A stretch of DNA of 64,000 nt from Labyrinthula sp. Ha (GCA_015227615.1 JAALGZ010000014.1:186001-250000), one strand, 5' to 3'; shown: positions 10,698 through 22,893, numbered from the stretch's first letter. A program made the numbers and translations. The notes: generated by a model not told the origin, from the sequence alone.

Positions 10698-12855
10698 CAC
10701 CGGACCGCAAAAACCAACTATATTCACACCAGAATTGACAAAACCCAGGTTCCCACCTTCATTCTAAATATAACAGTTCTTATAGCACTTTTTCTTCTCA
10801 ACTCTATCTCCATAAAGAAAACTATTCTTCGATTATCTCAAAGAGATAAAACAAAGAAAAATTGGCTTGACTAACTGGAAGTTGTATTGCTGCTTTATCG
10901 TGTCTCAATTCTCCAACAGAAACTCGAGAAAAACAACTAGAAGAGAAAATATCATAAAATCTCCAGAGCTGAACAAAAATATGATTCCAAGATTATCTAA
11001 ACAAGTAATTTCGTGTTATAATACTCGCTACTGGTTAGAATCAAAACACATGTGGTCAAGCAATAGACTTCCATCTCTCGAAAAGTTTATAACCTTTACA
11101 CCTTGGCACGGAGGGTTCAACAATATACGTATGAGTTTTGAGATGGCTTTAGCTTTGAGCTATGCACTTAATAGAACTCTTATTCTTCCTCCTTCTTTTA
11201 AACTTTACCTTCGTGGAACTTCTGACTTAACGGACTATTTTGACTTTAAAGATATATCAAAAGGATTTTCCGTTAAAAAATATAATGAATTTCTCGAAGA
11301 AAATGCAAAGTTTGAAAATAAGCAAGAGAAGTATGAAATTTCAGGAGAGAAAATGCATAGTTCAGTGGATAGGTACTATGAAGGGTTAAAGGATTATAAT
11401 GAAGGAGAAGTATTGTTTATTGATAAGGCTTTGATCGGGGAGAAAACTATTGTAGGGGATATTATGTTTTGTGTTCCCAAATGTCCCCAACGAGGGAAGA
11501 AGAAAAAAGGAAAAGAAGAGTACTGGTTTCAGAATTTTGCACGAAGGAAACAGGTTTTGTTTAGCCCAATGGATGAAACTGTGAAGAAAGCAGAAATTAT
11601 TCACTTTCCACATAACTTGTTGGGACAATTTTATACAATGATTTGTTTTTACGATAAAAGAAGACAACAAGAGATGAACCGATTAATAAAGGATCACCTA
11701 CGTTTTAAAGAAGAAATTTTTTCCTTGGCCGAAAGAATAGTTAACTCTAAGGCAGTTGGCGGGGTGAATAATTTCAGTTGTATCCATGTTCGTAGAAATG
11801 AGTTTCAGTTTGAACATGTTAAAATAGATGCCGAAAAGATTACTTCAAATATCGAAGGTTTGATACAGAGAAATGAGGTTCTATACATTGCTACCGATGA
11901 AATTGATAGCAAGAATGAAAATGGAAAATCTGTAAGTATGGATCCTTTAGTTATGACCAGAAAGAGAAAACATACTTGGTTTCAGCCGTTAAAAGATCGT
12001 TATGGAGAAGAAAAAACATTTTTTCTAGATGACTTCTACGACAAGTACTTGAACGATGCGCCAAAGGTATGGTTATCATATTGTTTTCACTTATATTTGG
12101 ATTGGTTGTATTGAAAGCATTATCTGCTCTAGATCACGAAACTTCATTGGTACACGGTTATCCACCTTTTCAGGTTATATTAACAGGTTAAGGGGTTACA
12201 TGAACGATGTAAGGCAAAACTTGGTCTTGGATATATCAGCAAGATGTCCATCAGACTACTATCATTTTCTCGAAGGTCCTTCCTGGAGCAAATATCCACA
12301 TGGAAGTTACGGAGGATCACATCCATCATGGGGAAAAGAATATAAAGAATCATGGGAAGGGGCATTTGAACCCGTCTCTTAAGGCATGTGTGGACTGTTA
12401 GCCTTGGGGTTCATAGACTTGCAGCTGAACTCTCTATGTCATATTGTGTACCCAAGAATTGGCGATATCTTTCGGTTTTCTTGAATCGTGCAAAACTGTT
12501 TGTCCACATCAAATTATAAACTTCATTAACAACAGGGTCGAATATTGATTCTTGAATTGTATCCGATTTTAGATGAGCTCGGATATCGCAAACGACTTTG
12601 TATCCAATATTCACATACTGCCGACTTGAATAATCTTTGTTCTCAGGATCTGGTAACCATTCATTAGCAATTGTGCGCGCACTTTCTAAATTGGCTGAGT
12701 TCTCAAAGTTATGAAAATTTTCTTTCCATTTTGTTGCTGCAAGATAGAAATTCAAGTTCTCTACACTAAGCTCACAGACCATGTAACTTTTAAATAATCT
12801 AAGCCCGTTCTCACATTGGAGAAATGCTTCCATAGAGACGTCGTTAGGATCCGAT
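10698..12855. repeat. duplicated/converted block, copy B
   Basis: Counterpart of 678-2845. The offset is 10020 bp up to the 10-bp length difference and 10010 bp after it. The right boundary falls inside the receptor gene, at the codons just before the RGS domain, where near-identity changes abruptly to paralog-level similarity. Confidence 0.9.
10981..12382 (+). CDS. O-fucosyltransferase-like protein, copy B (splice site damaged)
   Basis: Exon 1 (10981-12066, 362 codons) is open and exon 2 (12095-12382) encodes the conserved C-terminus. If spliced as in copy A the protein would have 457 residues. Motifs: FTPWHGGFNNIRMSFEM at residues 39-55, CIHVRRNEFQ (H269, R271, R272), VLYIATDE, then ICSRSRNFIGT and GYINRLRGYMND. 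These match PF10250-type GDP-fucose O-fucosyltransferases, which fucosylate proteins or glycans in the ER/Golgi. The equivalent of the 28-nt intron (12067-12094) has GTATGG at the donor and AT instead of AG at the acceptor. Without splicing, the frame stops at 12114 and loses the C-terminal motif. The first in-frame ATG is 10981; an upstream hydrophobic helix in another frame is shared with copy A. A functional gene therefore seems doubtful. Confidence 0.65.
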
Positions 12856-13802
12856 AATTTCAAGCATGGAAATAAAACTTTTAGAGGAAGAATAAACACA
12901 AAAAAGTAGCTACATGAGACTCCAAAATCAGCAATTAACCCCGGACTTATTGGATATACTTTCTCTGAATTAGTTTGTGGTTGATTTGATAGTACTGCAA
13001 TATAAATACATCCTGATAAAAAAGGAACCCCAATGGCTAGCTTTATGTCTCGCATATAGTTGTATGGGTCAGGTAGTGACTTAGTCATTCGGTGAACACT
13101 TATTACAGTCACCAATGCACAAAATCCAAAACATGCGAAGAAAATATCATTTATCAGTGCGACACGTGGGGAGAGAATTCCACATTGCAAACCCATCTTA
13201 CAGGACAAAGAAGCCTGAAAGGAGAAATATAAGATGAAAAACACGATGATGGAAATGAGGATAATGTTGGTGCGTTTTTTGGATAGTTTTTTTCTATACC
13301 TCTCAAGTTCCCTTCCATCACGTGAGACTTTTCGAAACATTAATGATTCTTTTGAACGTTTCGAAGAAAGATAACGTCTCTTTTGGTGTGAATAAAAATT
13401 TTCCGATTCCTTCTCAAAAATTTTGAAGCTGAGTTTATTGTATCTCAGTTGAAGGAACCACCTCCAGACGCGAAACATCTGAATTCCCAATGGGACGGCT
13501 AGCGAGAGGCAATATATTAGATTGAATGTGAAGCAACTCAATATTTCGGCTGTACTGGGATCCAATCTATAACCACTTGATATTAAAACATATAACATCC
13601 AAGAAATAGAAAACAGAAAAGTTTGGAATGTAGATCTTTGTTGTAGGCTTGGGTACTTCGGCGAGTTGTACTTAATCCAAACACCCAAACAAAGTATATT
13701 GATAGATAAAATAACGACAGCATAGACCAGGCAGAATAATCTATATGCCTCCGTATATTCTGGTATTGAGTTACATTCGTCAGTTATATTTCTAGTACTC
13801 AT
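12411..13802 (-). CDS. seven-transmembrane receptor with C-terminal RGS domain, paralog 2
   Basis: An intact 463-codon frame, the same length as the paralog at 2401-3792. It has seven hydrophobic segments in the same places and the RGS domain from about residue 325. Residues from about 315 onward are virtually identical to paralog 1, while the N-terminal and membrane part differs at roughly a third of positions. Conserved features shared by both include YPSLQQRSTFQ between helices 1 and 2, GIQMFRVWRWF after helix 3, and MTKSLPDPYN after helix 5. The expected role is G-alpha GTPase activation under control of a seven-helix sensor. It converges on the glycosyltransferase copy B with a 28-bp gap. 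Confidence 0.85.
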   Translation of the reverse strand: MSTRNITDECNSIPEYTEAYRLFCLVYAVVILSINILCLGVWIKYNSPKYPSLQQRSTFQTFLFSISWMLYVLISSGYRLDPSTAEILSCFTFNLIYCLSLAVPLGIQMFRVWRWFLQLRYNKLSFKIFEKESENFYSHQKRRYLSSKRSKESLMFRKVSRDGRELERYRKKLSKKRTNIILISIIVFFILYFSFQASLSCKMGLQCGILSPRVALINDIFFACFGFCALVTVISVHRMTKSLPDPYNYMRDIKLAIGVPFLSGCIYIAVLSNQPQTNSEKVYPISPGLIADFGVSCSYFFVFILPLKVLFPCLKLSDPNDVSMEAFLQCENGLRLFKSYMVCELSVENLNFYLAATKWKENFHNFENSANLESARTIANEWLPDPENKDYSSRQYVNIGYKVVCDIRAHLKSDTIQESIFDPVVNEVYNLMWTNSFARFKKTERYRQFLGTQYDIESSAASL

Positions 13803-16800
13803 TTTCTTCTTATTTTTCTTGGTTAGTTTTAAACTCAGTTGCTACAATTTCCCAGCAACCAATAGCCTTAAACTTCCATTTAGGAGAAGTATCTTGCTGT
13901 CCTTTAGGTTAATATAAGATAATGCCAAGCTTGTGGTTAACCTTGAGAAGATTTACAGCTGAAACATGCTGTTCCCAGGACATAAATGGGCCCTGAATCT
14001 TGGGACAACGTGATACACTTCGTTTTGCGCATAATTCAGTAATGCCATATTCAACACTCTGACTACATTTGAGTACGGAGTTAGAGTTTCAGCCAGTTTC
14101 ACGTAAGGGGTTGGTCAATAACAGATGTTTCCAGGTCTAAAACACGACTTTATTCAATAATAAAATAGTTTAAGATAAACTTTTTAAAGTTTACAATAAA
14201 ATATTAGAATATGCGGTCTTCATGGGTAGTTCAACTAAAGGGGAAGAAGAAACTGTAGTCAAAGACAACAGATCCATTTTCTAGTAGAAGTGCTGTTTTC
14301 TCAAGCTAACCATAACTGGTCTAACTGTGATAAGAATAATACACTTTCTCCAACTTCTGAGTTATATTTTTAACAATCTAGGTTTAATTCATAAGAATAT
14401 CATGACCAGTCATGTTAATTACCAAGTCATGACCTCCTCAATCGTTTTCAGCTAGCAGAGAGAGAGTTGTTGGTCTTAAGCTAGTCGAGAAAAATTATGG
14501 TGTTGGCTAGTTATGTAGCCAAGATCTTGACTCTGAAAAACCCTTCGACAATATTTTTGAAACAAAAGGAAATACCCGGAGCTTAAGATGAACCAGTTTA
14601 AGTAAGCTAAGAAGTTCATAGAGAAGGAAGAAGTGACCAAGGTTTTTATGATGTTATGTAATAATCTTGTGAAAAGTAATAGAATACAATGGGTAAGTAA
14701 GAAAAGGTCAAAATCAATGGAGTTTTCACTAAGTCATCAAGCAGCCGCTCACGTTGGCGAGACTCTAGTCTTCATAAAAAATTCATTAGTTTTAACGGTA
14801 TATGTTACTTTGTTGCTTGAAACTCACAAGACAGAGTAAAGAAGCTCAACATTTTCACAATATTTTGCATGTAAGATATTTTTTCAGCATTGTTCGTGTA
14901 AAATTGGGGTAAGAAATTTTTAGGTTCACATAAAACATACTCCGCTATAAAAACTCAACTCTTGATGAAAAATTAAGCGAATTCAGCATAGTATTTTAAA
15001 AAGACTGTGGGGTGTGTTTCTTAACAGATTACGCAGATCCTTAGACAATAGAGTCTGTTCTTATATTCATGTACACTTAACAGGGTTCCAGTCCATGGGA
15101 ATTACCGACTTGATACACCTAAATACTTTCACCCCAGATACAGAAAGCAAACTATTAACAGTTATACACTTCGGGAAAATAATTTCAAGCAAAGGATGCC
15201 ACTCCAATTATTGAAGAGTCTTTCTGTTAGCTTCGTTACACGTTAAGGGGTGTAGTCCTAATAAACTTTACCAAAGAACATTAATAAACAGTTTCTATTT
15301 TAAGTATTCTGTAACTTGGAGTTAAAAATCATGCACATCCTTCTCAGGCGGACTCAAAATATTGATACAAGCAGTTGTTTATTATTGCAACTAATTGGAG
15401 TCAAATAATGATTTTCGCAAAAGTATTGAAGCATAAACTAAGTTCTTTCATTGGCTACATTTCCTGTGGATATGTTCTTGATGATTCCATGGAACTAACA
15501 ACCCAGCTTCCTCAACAACAACACTCTCTAATTATGTACATGACAAGTGAATATTATTCCAAGGTAGAGTGTATATATATATATATATATATAGTTAGCA
15601 CTATTAATTATTTTCTGCAGAGCTACGTCTTACATCAAGCATGTTACCCGTTATTCTTGAGTTTAGAATAAAGGATACATGAGCAACAGTGTGTAAAACC
15701 TGATGAGAACTGTATTTATTTTCTACGTTCGTGGTGAACTCGTGAAACTCATTCTAGTGGGGTTTTCGATCACGATAAGCGTAAACCTTCTACAATTTTC
15801 ATTTTTATTTCAGTAATTGCTGAATACATGCTCTTCAGCGTTATTTGCAACATACTCGGGTGGGGTTTATAGCTACGGAATGAAAATAACATATCCTAAA
15901 TAGGTTATTATTACATTAAATTATTATTTCTTAATGTACATAGTTTGGAGCTTTCTATACAACCATGCTGCCAACTAAACACTATTTTAGGATAATTTTA
16001 TCTTGACAAGGTTGAAAGGTACTTTAACCTGTTGAGGCTGAAACTCTATTTCTATGAGGTGGAGGCGAGCTAAATACAGTCATACGAGGTTGAAAATGAT
16101 ACCAACTGCGGAAATAGAGACAAATTTTCCCCCAATGTATGTTTTAGCTTTTAATTTACCTCGGTTCTTAGATCTACGTTCACCCATGCATTAATGGTAC
16201 CCGATTGCAGCGGTTTGATTGGTCCACCACCTTAATACGAAAGGAGCATCCTTAATCTGTAAGCAGTTTTACCTTAAGGGGTCTGTTTGTTTTTTGCTGA
16301 AGCTGGCGCAATATATGATGGAGATCTTTCGGTGTAAGGGTGCATATAACTGCAAATGTCCTTTCACCCTACCGCTGGACATGTCATACAGCCACACAAC
16401 AACAAATCCGAAAATAGACCACTTGCCATATACCAGGACAAAGTTCATTTATGTGATACACATGTATTTTTTAAAACACAATACTGGTAAAAGACTACCG
16501 TTCTAAAGGTGTTTTTATTTTATTATATAATGGTTCAGTGACGAGTTTGTAGTAAGTGTTGAGTAGAGCTATGGGTTTATGATTGGATCGCATTTGGCAC
16601 CACTCTTATTTTATAAGAATGTAATATTTACAATTTTCCGTGAGAAATTCCCAATTGCATAAGATCACTTGAAGTCAAGGAGTGTTTTCTGTAAGTAGTA
16701 CTAAGTAATCAGACACTAGTTGATTGACCTTCATGATTTTACTTGGAGTTTCTTCGGGTCCTTATGGTTTTGAAACTCTATAGAAATTAGGTTATTCTTT

Positions 16801-18837
16801 GGGGGGGGTAGATTGACAGTTCTTGTGATGTACCAACATCTTCTTGAATCTAGGTAAGTTTCACCGGTACTCATAAAAATTCTTTGCTTCAATATTTTCC
16901 ATTTTCTAAAACTTTGATTTACCTTTAGCAATACAACTCCTGAACTGTAGATCAGCAATGGAATCTAACCGCTAAATAAAATGAATTATTGTAACTAACT
17001 ATCAATTTATTGGTTGTGAGTAAAGGCGCTTCCAGTGAAAATGAAGTGGTATTAAACCACAGAAATTGTTACCCAGTCACAGGGGAGAAACATGAGAAGG
17101 CGCTTTAGCTCTCAATGCGAACGTTGATATCTTAATTTTGGTATAAACTCGACATTTTAGAAATTTTTGTTCAAAACAATAATATCCATATCTTAAGTGC
17201 ACAACAAAGTTTCTGTATGGTAAACAAAGGTTTAAAATCATCAGGAAAACCACTTCAGACTGGAAGGTTTCAGCTGTTGACGGCGGAAGAAAAGGGGGGA
17301 AGCCATTGATGCGAGCTGCCTTCCACTGGTCGGCAATGTTGAGTCTTAAAATCAACCATTTGAATGAATTTGAATGATTCCAAATGAAGTACAACAAGAT
17401 ACAAACCACCAATGCATACATTAGAAAAGTCAGACTACACACGTACCCATAGTTCAATTACAAATCCGAGTGTGGATCTGTCCCACTTATCAGATCTAGA
17501 AAGAGGCCTAGGTTCAACATCATCATGTTGCTGGGTGTCAATAGTTCAATGTGGTTAGTCGATATTAAAAATTCGCCTTTCTAGTTAGATGGAGTTATGG
17601 GTGGCTACCAGAATGAATATAACGCTTCCCGATTAGGCGGAGGTCTAGCTATAAATATAGGAGTATTTGTTTTGAAGTTGTCTATGCCCCAAGACAAGCA
17701 AGCAATCATACCAAATGTTCTTGTTACCAAGCTAAGTATCTTGCTAAAGCGGCATCAGTGGAGAAAAGAATTTTTTTTGTCCATAGGTGTTATTCGCTGC
17801 CACAGGAGTAGCATCTTTGGGTTAATATATAGACTTATTACGAAGTAATTTAGGGGGGACTCCTAATGGCACTAGAATCATAATATCAAATTACCACATT
17901 ATAACCATTTTATGATAGAGAAATATATACTTCAAACTACCTACTTTCTTGAAGATGTGTAATTCGGTAAGCTTAGTAATATCTACCACCTAATGATGAC
18001 ACTGAGTTGATAGACACATGAAATGATAAACTTATTCTTATTTTAACTGTGATAAACTCATTGAGATTCATCAGAATGTTTCTATTGATCAAAAATATCG
18101 TGATCTATTTAATTTTATTAGTGGAGCATCTAATCGAGCCACATGATTGATATCGAACTTAGAAAGAATAAAATATGGACAAAAAAGAAATTGTCAACTA
18201 CTACGTGTAAGCACTTGAAGTTACCAAGGGCACGGGTGAAGTACAATCAAATCAATTCAATGACACGAAACTAAATGTATTGTTTCAACTAAGATATTTG
18301 AAACCTTCTGAAAATTTGTTGAAGGTATATTTAGATGGAAAGTAGCATCCCATTAACTTATACTGGATGAAACTAAGCAAACGTTTGACGCAACATTTAT
18401 AATGTTAAAAAGACTTAAACTTTAGTATAGTGAGGGTGGTATTTGAAACTTTGATACTAATATTAATTTTAACCCTAATATGTCTAAGCGAATTTTAGAT
18501 TAACGAGACCAGAAATGCAGGAAAATATCTTGAAACTAACTCAAAGCTAAAAGAGCACCAGGCTAACTTTACCAATGATTAATTTATGTTCGTTGAAACA
18601 CGTGGTTTGGCTGATACTTCAACTAGTCCCGCCATTTCTTTTCACTTCGTGAAAAATATCTGGTAGCTAGTTTAATAAAACACTTCTTAAGAAGTTAACT
18701 ACAACTCTAGAGATGAAAGAAAGCTATCTGGAGATATCCGTATGAGTAGGTTAGTCAAATTTGGAACATGGTATCTCAGTAAGGAGTAACATTTAAATTA
18801 AGTTTTATAAAATAACAAAAAATTAACCTACAAAATA
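13803..18837. other. gene-poor interval with degenerate ORFs
   Basis: No intact gene recognised. It holds a (TA)n run at about 15571-15593 and a degenerate coding-like repeat near 16320-16460 (listed separately). Two isolated ORFs have somewhat protein-like composition: 17077-17457 on the minus strand (126 codons, hydrophobic N-terminus, then ADQWKAARINGFPPFLPPS) and 17597-17848 on the plus strand. I could not connect either to a gene by plausible introns, so they are not called. Confidence 0.45.
16320..16460 (-). repeat. degenerate coding-like repeat, copy 1
   Basis: On the minus strand this encodes VWLYDMSSGRVKGHLQLY. The DNA aligns with 38695-38800, also on the minus strand, which encodes RLLDMSSGRVKGHLQL. 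Similarity extends roughly 40-50 bp upstream of the shared motif. Two old copies of the same coding sequence, family unknown. Confidence 0.5.
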
Positions 18838-20017
18838 AGGTCTAACCTTCCAAGAGCATCTTGAAAAGTGGTTACCAAGAATCTGCCTGGACTCGTTTCA
18901 GATAGCTATAAAGCACGGTCTTTCAAGGCATCAGTCACTGGCGATATCTCCAATTGTCCTTGATTGTTTTCACGCACTGTTAAATTTGGCTGCATTTTTG
19001 TGAAAACAGAGAATTTCTTTGAAGTGGTTGCTGATCTTAAGGATCATGGCCTAACTCATCCTTCTGTACTTATGAGTGATGGAAGTTCAGCTCTGGCTAA
19101 AACTACAGCAGAGTTCAAAGTCACCCACGTCTGTTGTAGCAAGTATTTTGCAACTACATTTGGTTCGGCTTGAAAGATTCTTTTAGGTGAAGAGTTTCTG
19201 CAGCTTATGACCACATTATAAAAGACTCTTTTTCATTGATTTGAATAAAAAAAATCTCTTTGAACACATCTTCAAATCTTGCTACATAATCACCGGTAGA
19301 AACATCGACAGAATTACTTAATAAGTCGAACATAAAAGCCACGCACACTATGCTAGATCCACACTAGCCGAATTTTGACGTTTCCTCATAAATCGAGTTA
19401 AAAATTGAGTCATTTCATTCAACGTTGAAAGGAAGAGGAGCATTAAAACAGACGCTGAATTTCAAGACTCTGGACCAGCTTTTGGAATATTACTATCAAA
19501 CAGTAGAATGCCATCAGCATGAATTATTTTCGAAAATCAAAGATCTAAGAAGTAAACTAACAGAGATGTGTAAGGAAGTAAAAACAATAGTGAGCAAGGA
19601 GTCAGAAACGGTGCTCGAATGCTTCATAACCTTGAGCAAGAGAAATTTTAACTACGTTGTTGCTGAGAAGATAAGCTGCCAGATTATTGAATCTTATCTT
19701 TAAATTGAGGTCGTGGATAGGTTTTATATCCAAAGCTTTCTTACTCATTCAGGTTTGACTTGAACATGCCTTACAACCACTATATACACGTTTGCTACGA
19801 AAAGCACCGGAGATACATATGCTTGTCCAATCTGCTTCCTATAAGAGTTTTTCATAGACTTCCCCTATATGTTGCGACTTTGAAAGGGTTTGAAAGAGTA
19901 GAAACCAGAAACACCAAGGAATTGCAGCTGAAGGTCAAAGTTCCATCGTTTAGCATGTTGAAGACACCCTCTATACCATCTGCTAAGTACTCGCAACTAC
20001 TTCTGGCCTGTAGCTAA
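18838..20017 (+). mobile_element. decayed transposase-like region (possibly Mutator-like)
   Basis: Protein-like blocks in several frames: LEKWLPRICLDSFQIAIKHG near 18860-18920, then FFEVVADLKDHGLTHPSVLM followed by SDGSSALAKTTAEF and a Cys-rich end (18964-19173), then KQTLNFKTLDQLLEYYYQTV (19425-19703), and a basic segment to 20017. The order of a hydrophobic helix, P..LMSDGS.AL, then TH..C resembles the core of Mutator-like (MULE) transposases, where a TDG..AL motif precedes a C..H motif. It is broken in several places and no terminal inverted repeats were found. The family call is tentative. Confidence 0.3.
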
Positions 20018-21200
20018 ATGTGCACGGAGACAAAGAAGAGCGGAAAAGGATAGAAGAAGGCATATGCAACTGTAATAAAAATGTGGGATGCTCTGAAGAA
20101 TAATCTGTACGGGCTGGTTTGGGATGTTGCCTCATCATTATCCCAGGAAGAATCAACAAGCTTACAATTAACTAAAAAAAAAGAAGTGAGAGGAAAGAAA
20201 ATCGAAGTGTAGCCTGAACTTATGTTCAATATAAAGGTATGAGTTTTTCTTTCATACTCGTGCACACCATCGACGCTCAGAATCAACGGAAACTGACCCT
20301 TCTCCTGCATGCCGGGAACTACCTGGACCATTTGAACTTTCCAAATGTATACATTGAAAACATAGCTTATGCTGCTGAAAAATCTTGCTTGAACTTATGC
20401 CCTGAATGTTTTTGAACTTTCCATATGTACTTATTCAACTTCCTGGTAACATGGCACCCCTTCCTATCATAAATCAATAGGAAAAAGCGCCATAACCTTT
20501 CCACTGTAGCCACCCCTCTTTCTGTAAGTAAGGTGTAAGAGAATAAAACTAATTAGCTTTTAATTTAGCCATTTCATATTTTATTTCATTTTACCTTGTT
20601 TTAACTTTTCATAACAGTTTCAACTTTAAATACATTGTGGGAAAGTTGTCATTTTGATACTCGCAAGGTCTGTCAAGAGAAGAAGTTTACATATATGATC
20701 TGTATCCTTGCAGTTGAGGTAGATGAAGCCTGAGTAATCGTTCTTGAAAATCTCTTTGTTCAAATCAAACTGAGCTGTTTTTCTAATCTTTGATTTCATC
20801 ATGAACCAAATCAGTCTAATAAACTTCTGAAAAGAGTGAAATATTCTTTCTAAAATATGATTGAAATATGTAAATTGAAACTTCAATATATATGTTTGTG
20901 TTGTGTTATATATTCTTGTTGAGTTTCTCTTCACAGATATAAGTTTCCTTCTTTGGTTCATATCTTGTTCATCCAAATTTCGTTTTAAGTCCGAGTTTTA
21001 CTCATAAAACGGGTTTCAAACACATATCTTGAAACCTCAGCATAAATTTTTCTATTGTATAATATACTCTTAATTCCCTTCATATCCATTGCAGCTCTTC
21101 CTTCGTTGGTTGCTCATTTCCTTGACTTAATTGTCTCACGTCATTATGTGATTCATTTTTAATCTTTCTCGTTTGGGTTTTTCTGTTTACTAAAACCTCT
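20018..21200. other. no gene recognised
   Basis: Contains a 105-codon and a 116-codon minus-strand ORF (20014-20331, 20626-20976). The second has no ATG near its start, is rich in basic and aromatic residues, and resembles no family I know. Neither is called. Confidence 0.4.
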
Positions 21201-21407
21201 ATGTTGAGAAAGCTCTATTTTGAAAAAGAAAATTATCGAATAAAAAAGTCGAGTTACGATGATCCGAAGTATAAATATCATAATAGTTGTATTAAGCTTT
21301 TTGAAACCAAGGGCGTCCAAATTGTAAAGAGGAAACGAGGGAATCCTTGGCTCTGGAGCCAACATGATCTTATCAAAGCTCCTGAATATCTAAAGATAAT
21401 AATTTAA
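21201..21407 (+). CDS. small basic protein, unknown
   Basis: A 68-codon ATG frame (MLRKLYFEKENYRIKK...KRKRGNPWLWSQHDLIKA) with basic, aromatic composition and a compact C-terminal KRKRGNPWLWSQHDL stretch. It looks more like a small ribosomal or mitochondrial accessory protein than random sequence, but no family is recognised. It ends 280 bp from the convergent end of the 313-aa gene. The overlapping antisense frame looks less protein-like. It could be a chance ORF. Confidence 0.33.
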   Translation: MLRKLYFEKENYRIKKSSYDDPKYKYHNSCIKLFETKGVQIVKRKRGNPWLWSQHDLIKAPEYLKIII

Positions 21408-21688
21408 TCACTCGACACAGATTGAAGAAAAGTAACCTTGTCCATTTATATCTTTTTAGTTTGTATTTGCTGTGAAATTGACCATGGCCAAAACATGGAG
21501 TCATGAGCATTAAATCCAAATTTTTTAGTGAGCCTCTTTCTCTTATGGTAGACGACTGTTGATGTGCATGTTACAGCGCTTTCTGTTTTTACTCAGCAAT
21601 TTAAGTTTTATACATGCACTTAGAAGTTATAAAACCTCTTTGCACTTAAATCTTTGCGGCTCATAAATAGTAGCTGATTTCACCATAC

Positions 21689-22630
21689 TTACTGTCTGTT
21701 CTGATCAAATAGTTTAAGCTGGTTAAACATCTGCAACAGCTCCTCTTGCGTAAGTGGCTGTTCATTGGCATCTTGGACAGGAATGTTCTCTTCTTCTTCC
21801 TCATTATCATTGTTCCCTTCCTCTTCTTGGGCAGCAGCATGATCCTGGTTTCTATTTTCTTGGTTGTTCATGGCTGCTTGAGCCATGTTCAAGCCAAAAT
21901 TGAGCAATGGCATCAACGCATTAAGATCAATCGGAGAATTTTGTACGTCTTCTCCTTGCGCAGTCTCATTCTGTACCTCTTCCTTGGTCTCTTCAACTAC
22001 TTCCACCTTCTCCTCGATCTCAATCTTATTTTCCAGGTTCTCTAAAACTTCCTCAGGGGACTTGTTTTCTTTTTCAGATCCCTTAATGGTCTCTTTCTGC
22101 GTAAATTTTACCTCCAACTCAGCATCTGGACCTAGTTGATACTTTTTACCTCCAATTCCTCTTTTTGATCCATGTTTACCTTTTTTCCATGTTTTGCCAC
22201 GTTTTGTAGCTTTGTTTCGTTGATTACATTGTCTCTTGCTATTCTGTCTATTCATGCCTCTTCTACGAGGCCCGTTTGGTCCTCTGTTCTGCCCAGAGAG
22301 GAGTCCGTTCATGAGGAACGGCATCATAGGAAGAAGCAACCCTTCCAAACCTGGTCCTGGCGGACCTCTTTCAGGTCCACGACCACGACCATGACGTCTA
22401 CTTCCTCTACCATGACCAAAATGTCTTCTGTGACCTTCCTTCTGTGCGAAGTGCTCTCCCATTTGCCTTCTGTGTTGCTGTTGTACCCTGAAACTGTCCA
22501 ACGCAGCGCGAATTCCGTCACTGATTGACACAGGAAGCGTAAACGTCAATGGTGTTCCATATTGACTCCATTGATCTCCACTCACTCCTTCATTGGCTTG
22601 TGGCTGTCCTGGTTCACCGTGATTAGTCAT
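21689..22630 (-). CDS. low-complexity Gly/Arg-basic then acidic protein, unknown
   Basis: A 313-codon frame with ATG at 22630. It has four compositional zones: a polar N-terminus (1-60); a Gly/Arg/His-rich zone with HFGHGRGSRRHGRGRG and PPGPG (about 65-95); a hydrophobic patch LEGLLLPMMPFLMNGLLSG (about 95-115) followed by a Lys/Arg-rich zone; and an acidic Glu/Asn/Gln-rich C-terminal half. RGG-like and alternating charge blocks suggest an RNA-binding or scaffold protein that is mostly disordered. No catalytic domain is seen. It shares its upstream region with no other gene: the next gene upstream ends 263 bp away, on the same strand. Function unknown. Confidence 0.65.
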   Translation of the reverse strand: MTNHGEPGQPQANEGVSGDQWSQYGTPLTFTLPVSISDGIRAALDSFRVQQQHRRQMGEHFAQKEGHRRHFGHGRGSRRHGRGRGPERGPPGPGLEGLLLPMMPFLMNGLLSGQNRGPNGPRRRGMNRQNSKRQCNQRNKATKRGKTWKKGKHGSKRGIGGKKYQLGPDAELEVKFTQKETIKGSEKENKSPEEVLENLENKIEIEEKVEVVEETKEEVQNETAQGEDVQNSPIDLNALMPLLNFGLNMAQAAMNNQENRNQDHAAAQEEEGNNDNEEEEENIPVQDANEQPLTQEELLQMFNQLKLFDQNRQ

Positions 22631-22893
22631 TTTGCTTTTTCAGAATCTTTTCCTAATTCTTTTTGCTTGCTTCCTTTTTTTCAACGGCTATGTCCGGCTA
22701 TTTTTCAACCAGACCATTTTAGTCACAGTGTGACTATCTTGGACAGGTTGAACTAGAAAGGTCGGAGAAAAAACAAAAGGACATTATCCGGGTTACATAT
22801 TCTCCATTTCTTTTAAAGATAAGAAACGTGTCAATGAGAAATATGAATGCTTTAATAATTAACCTAATTTCTCAAAACAACGTGTGCATTTGC

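Noticed and set aside
15571-15593. (TA)n run
   Set aside because: Simple microsatellite with no associated gene.
17077-17457. 126-codon minus-strand ORF
   Set aside because: Part of it is protein-like, but there is no homology, no neighbouring exon and no paralog, so it was not called as a gene.
22172-22528. 118-codon plus-strand ORF
   Set aside because: It is the antisense shadow of the 313-aa low-complexity gene; the Ser/Thr/Phe-rich content mirrors its Gly/Arg/Lys codons.
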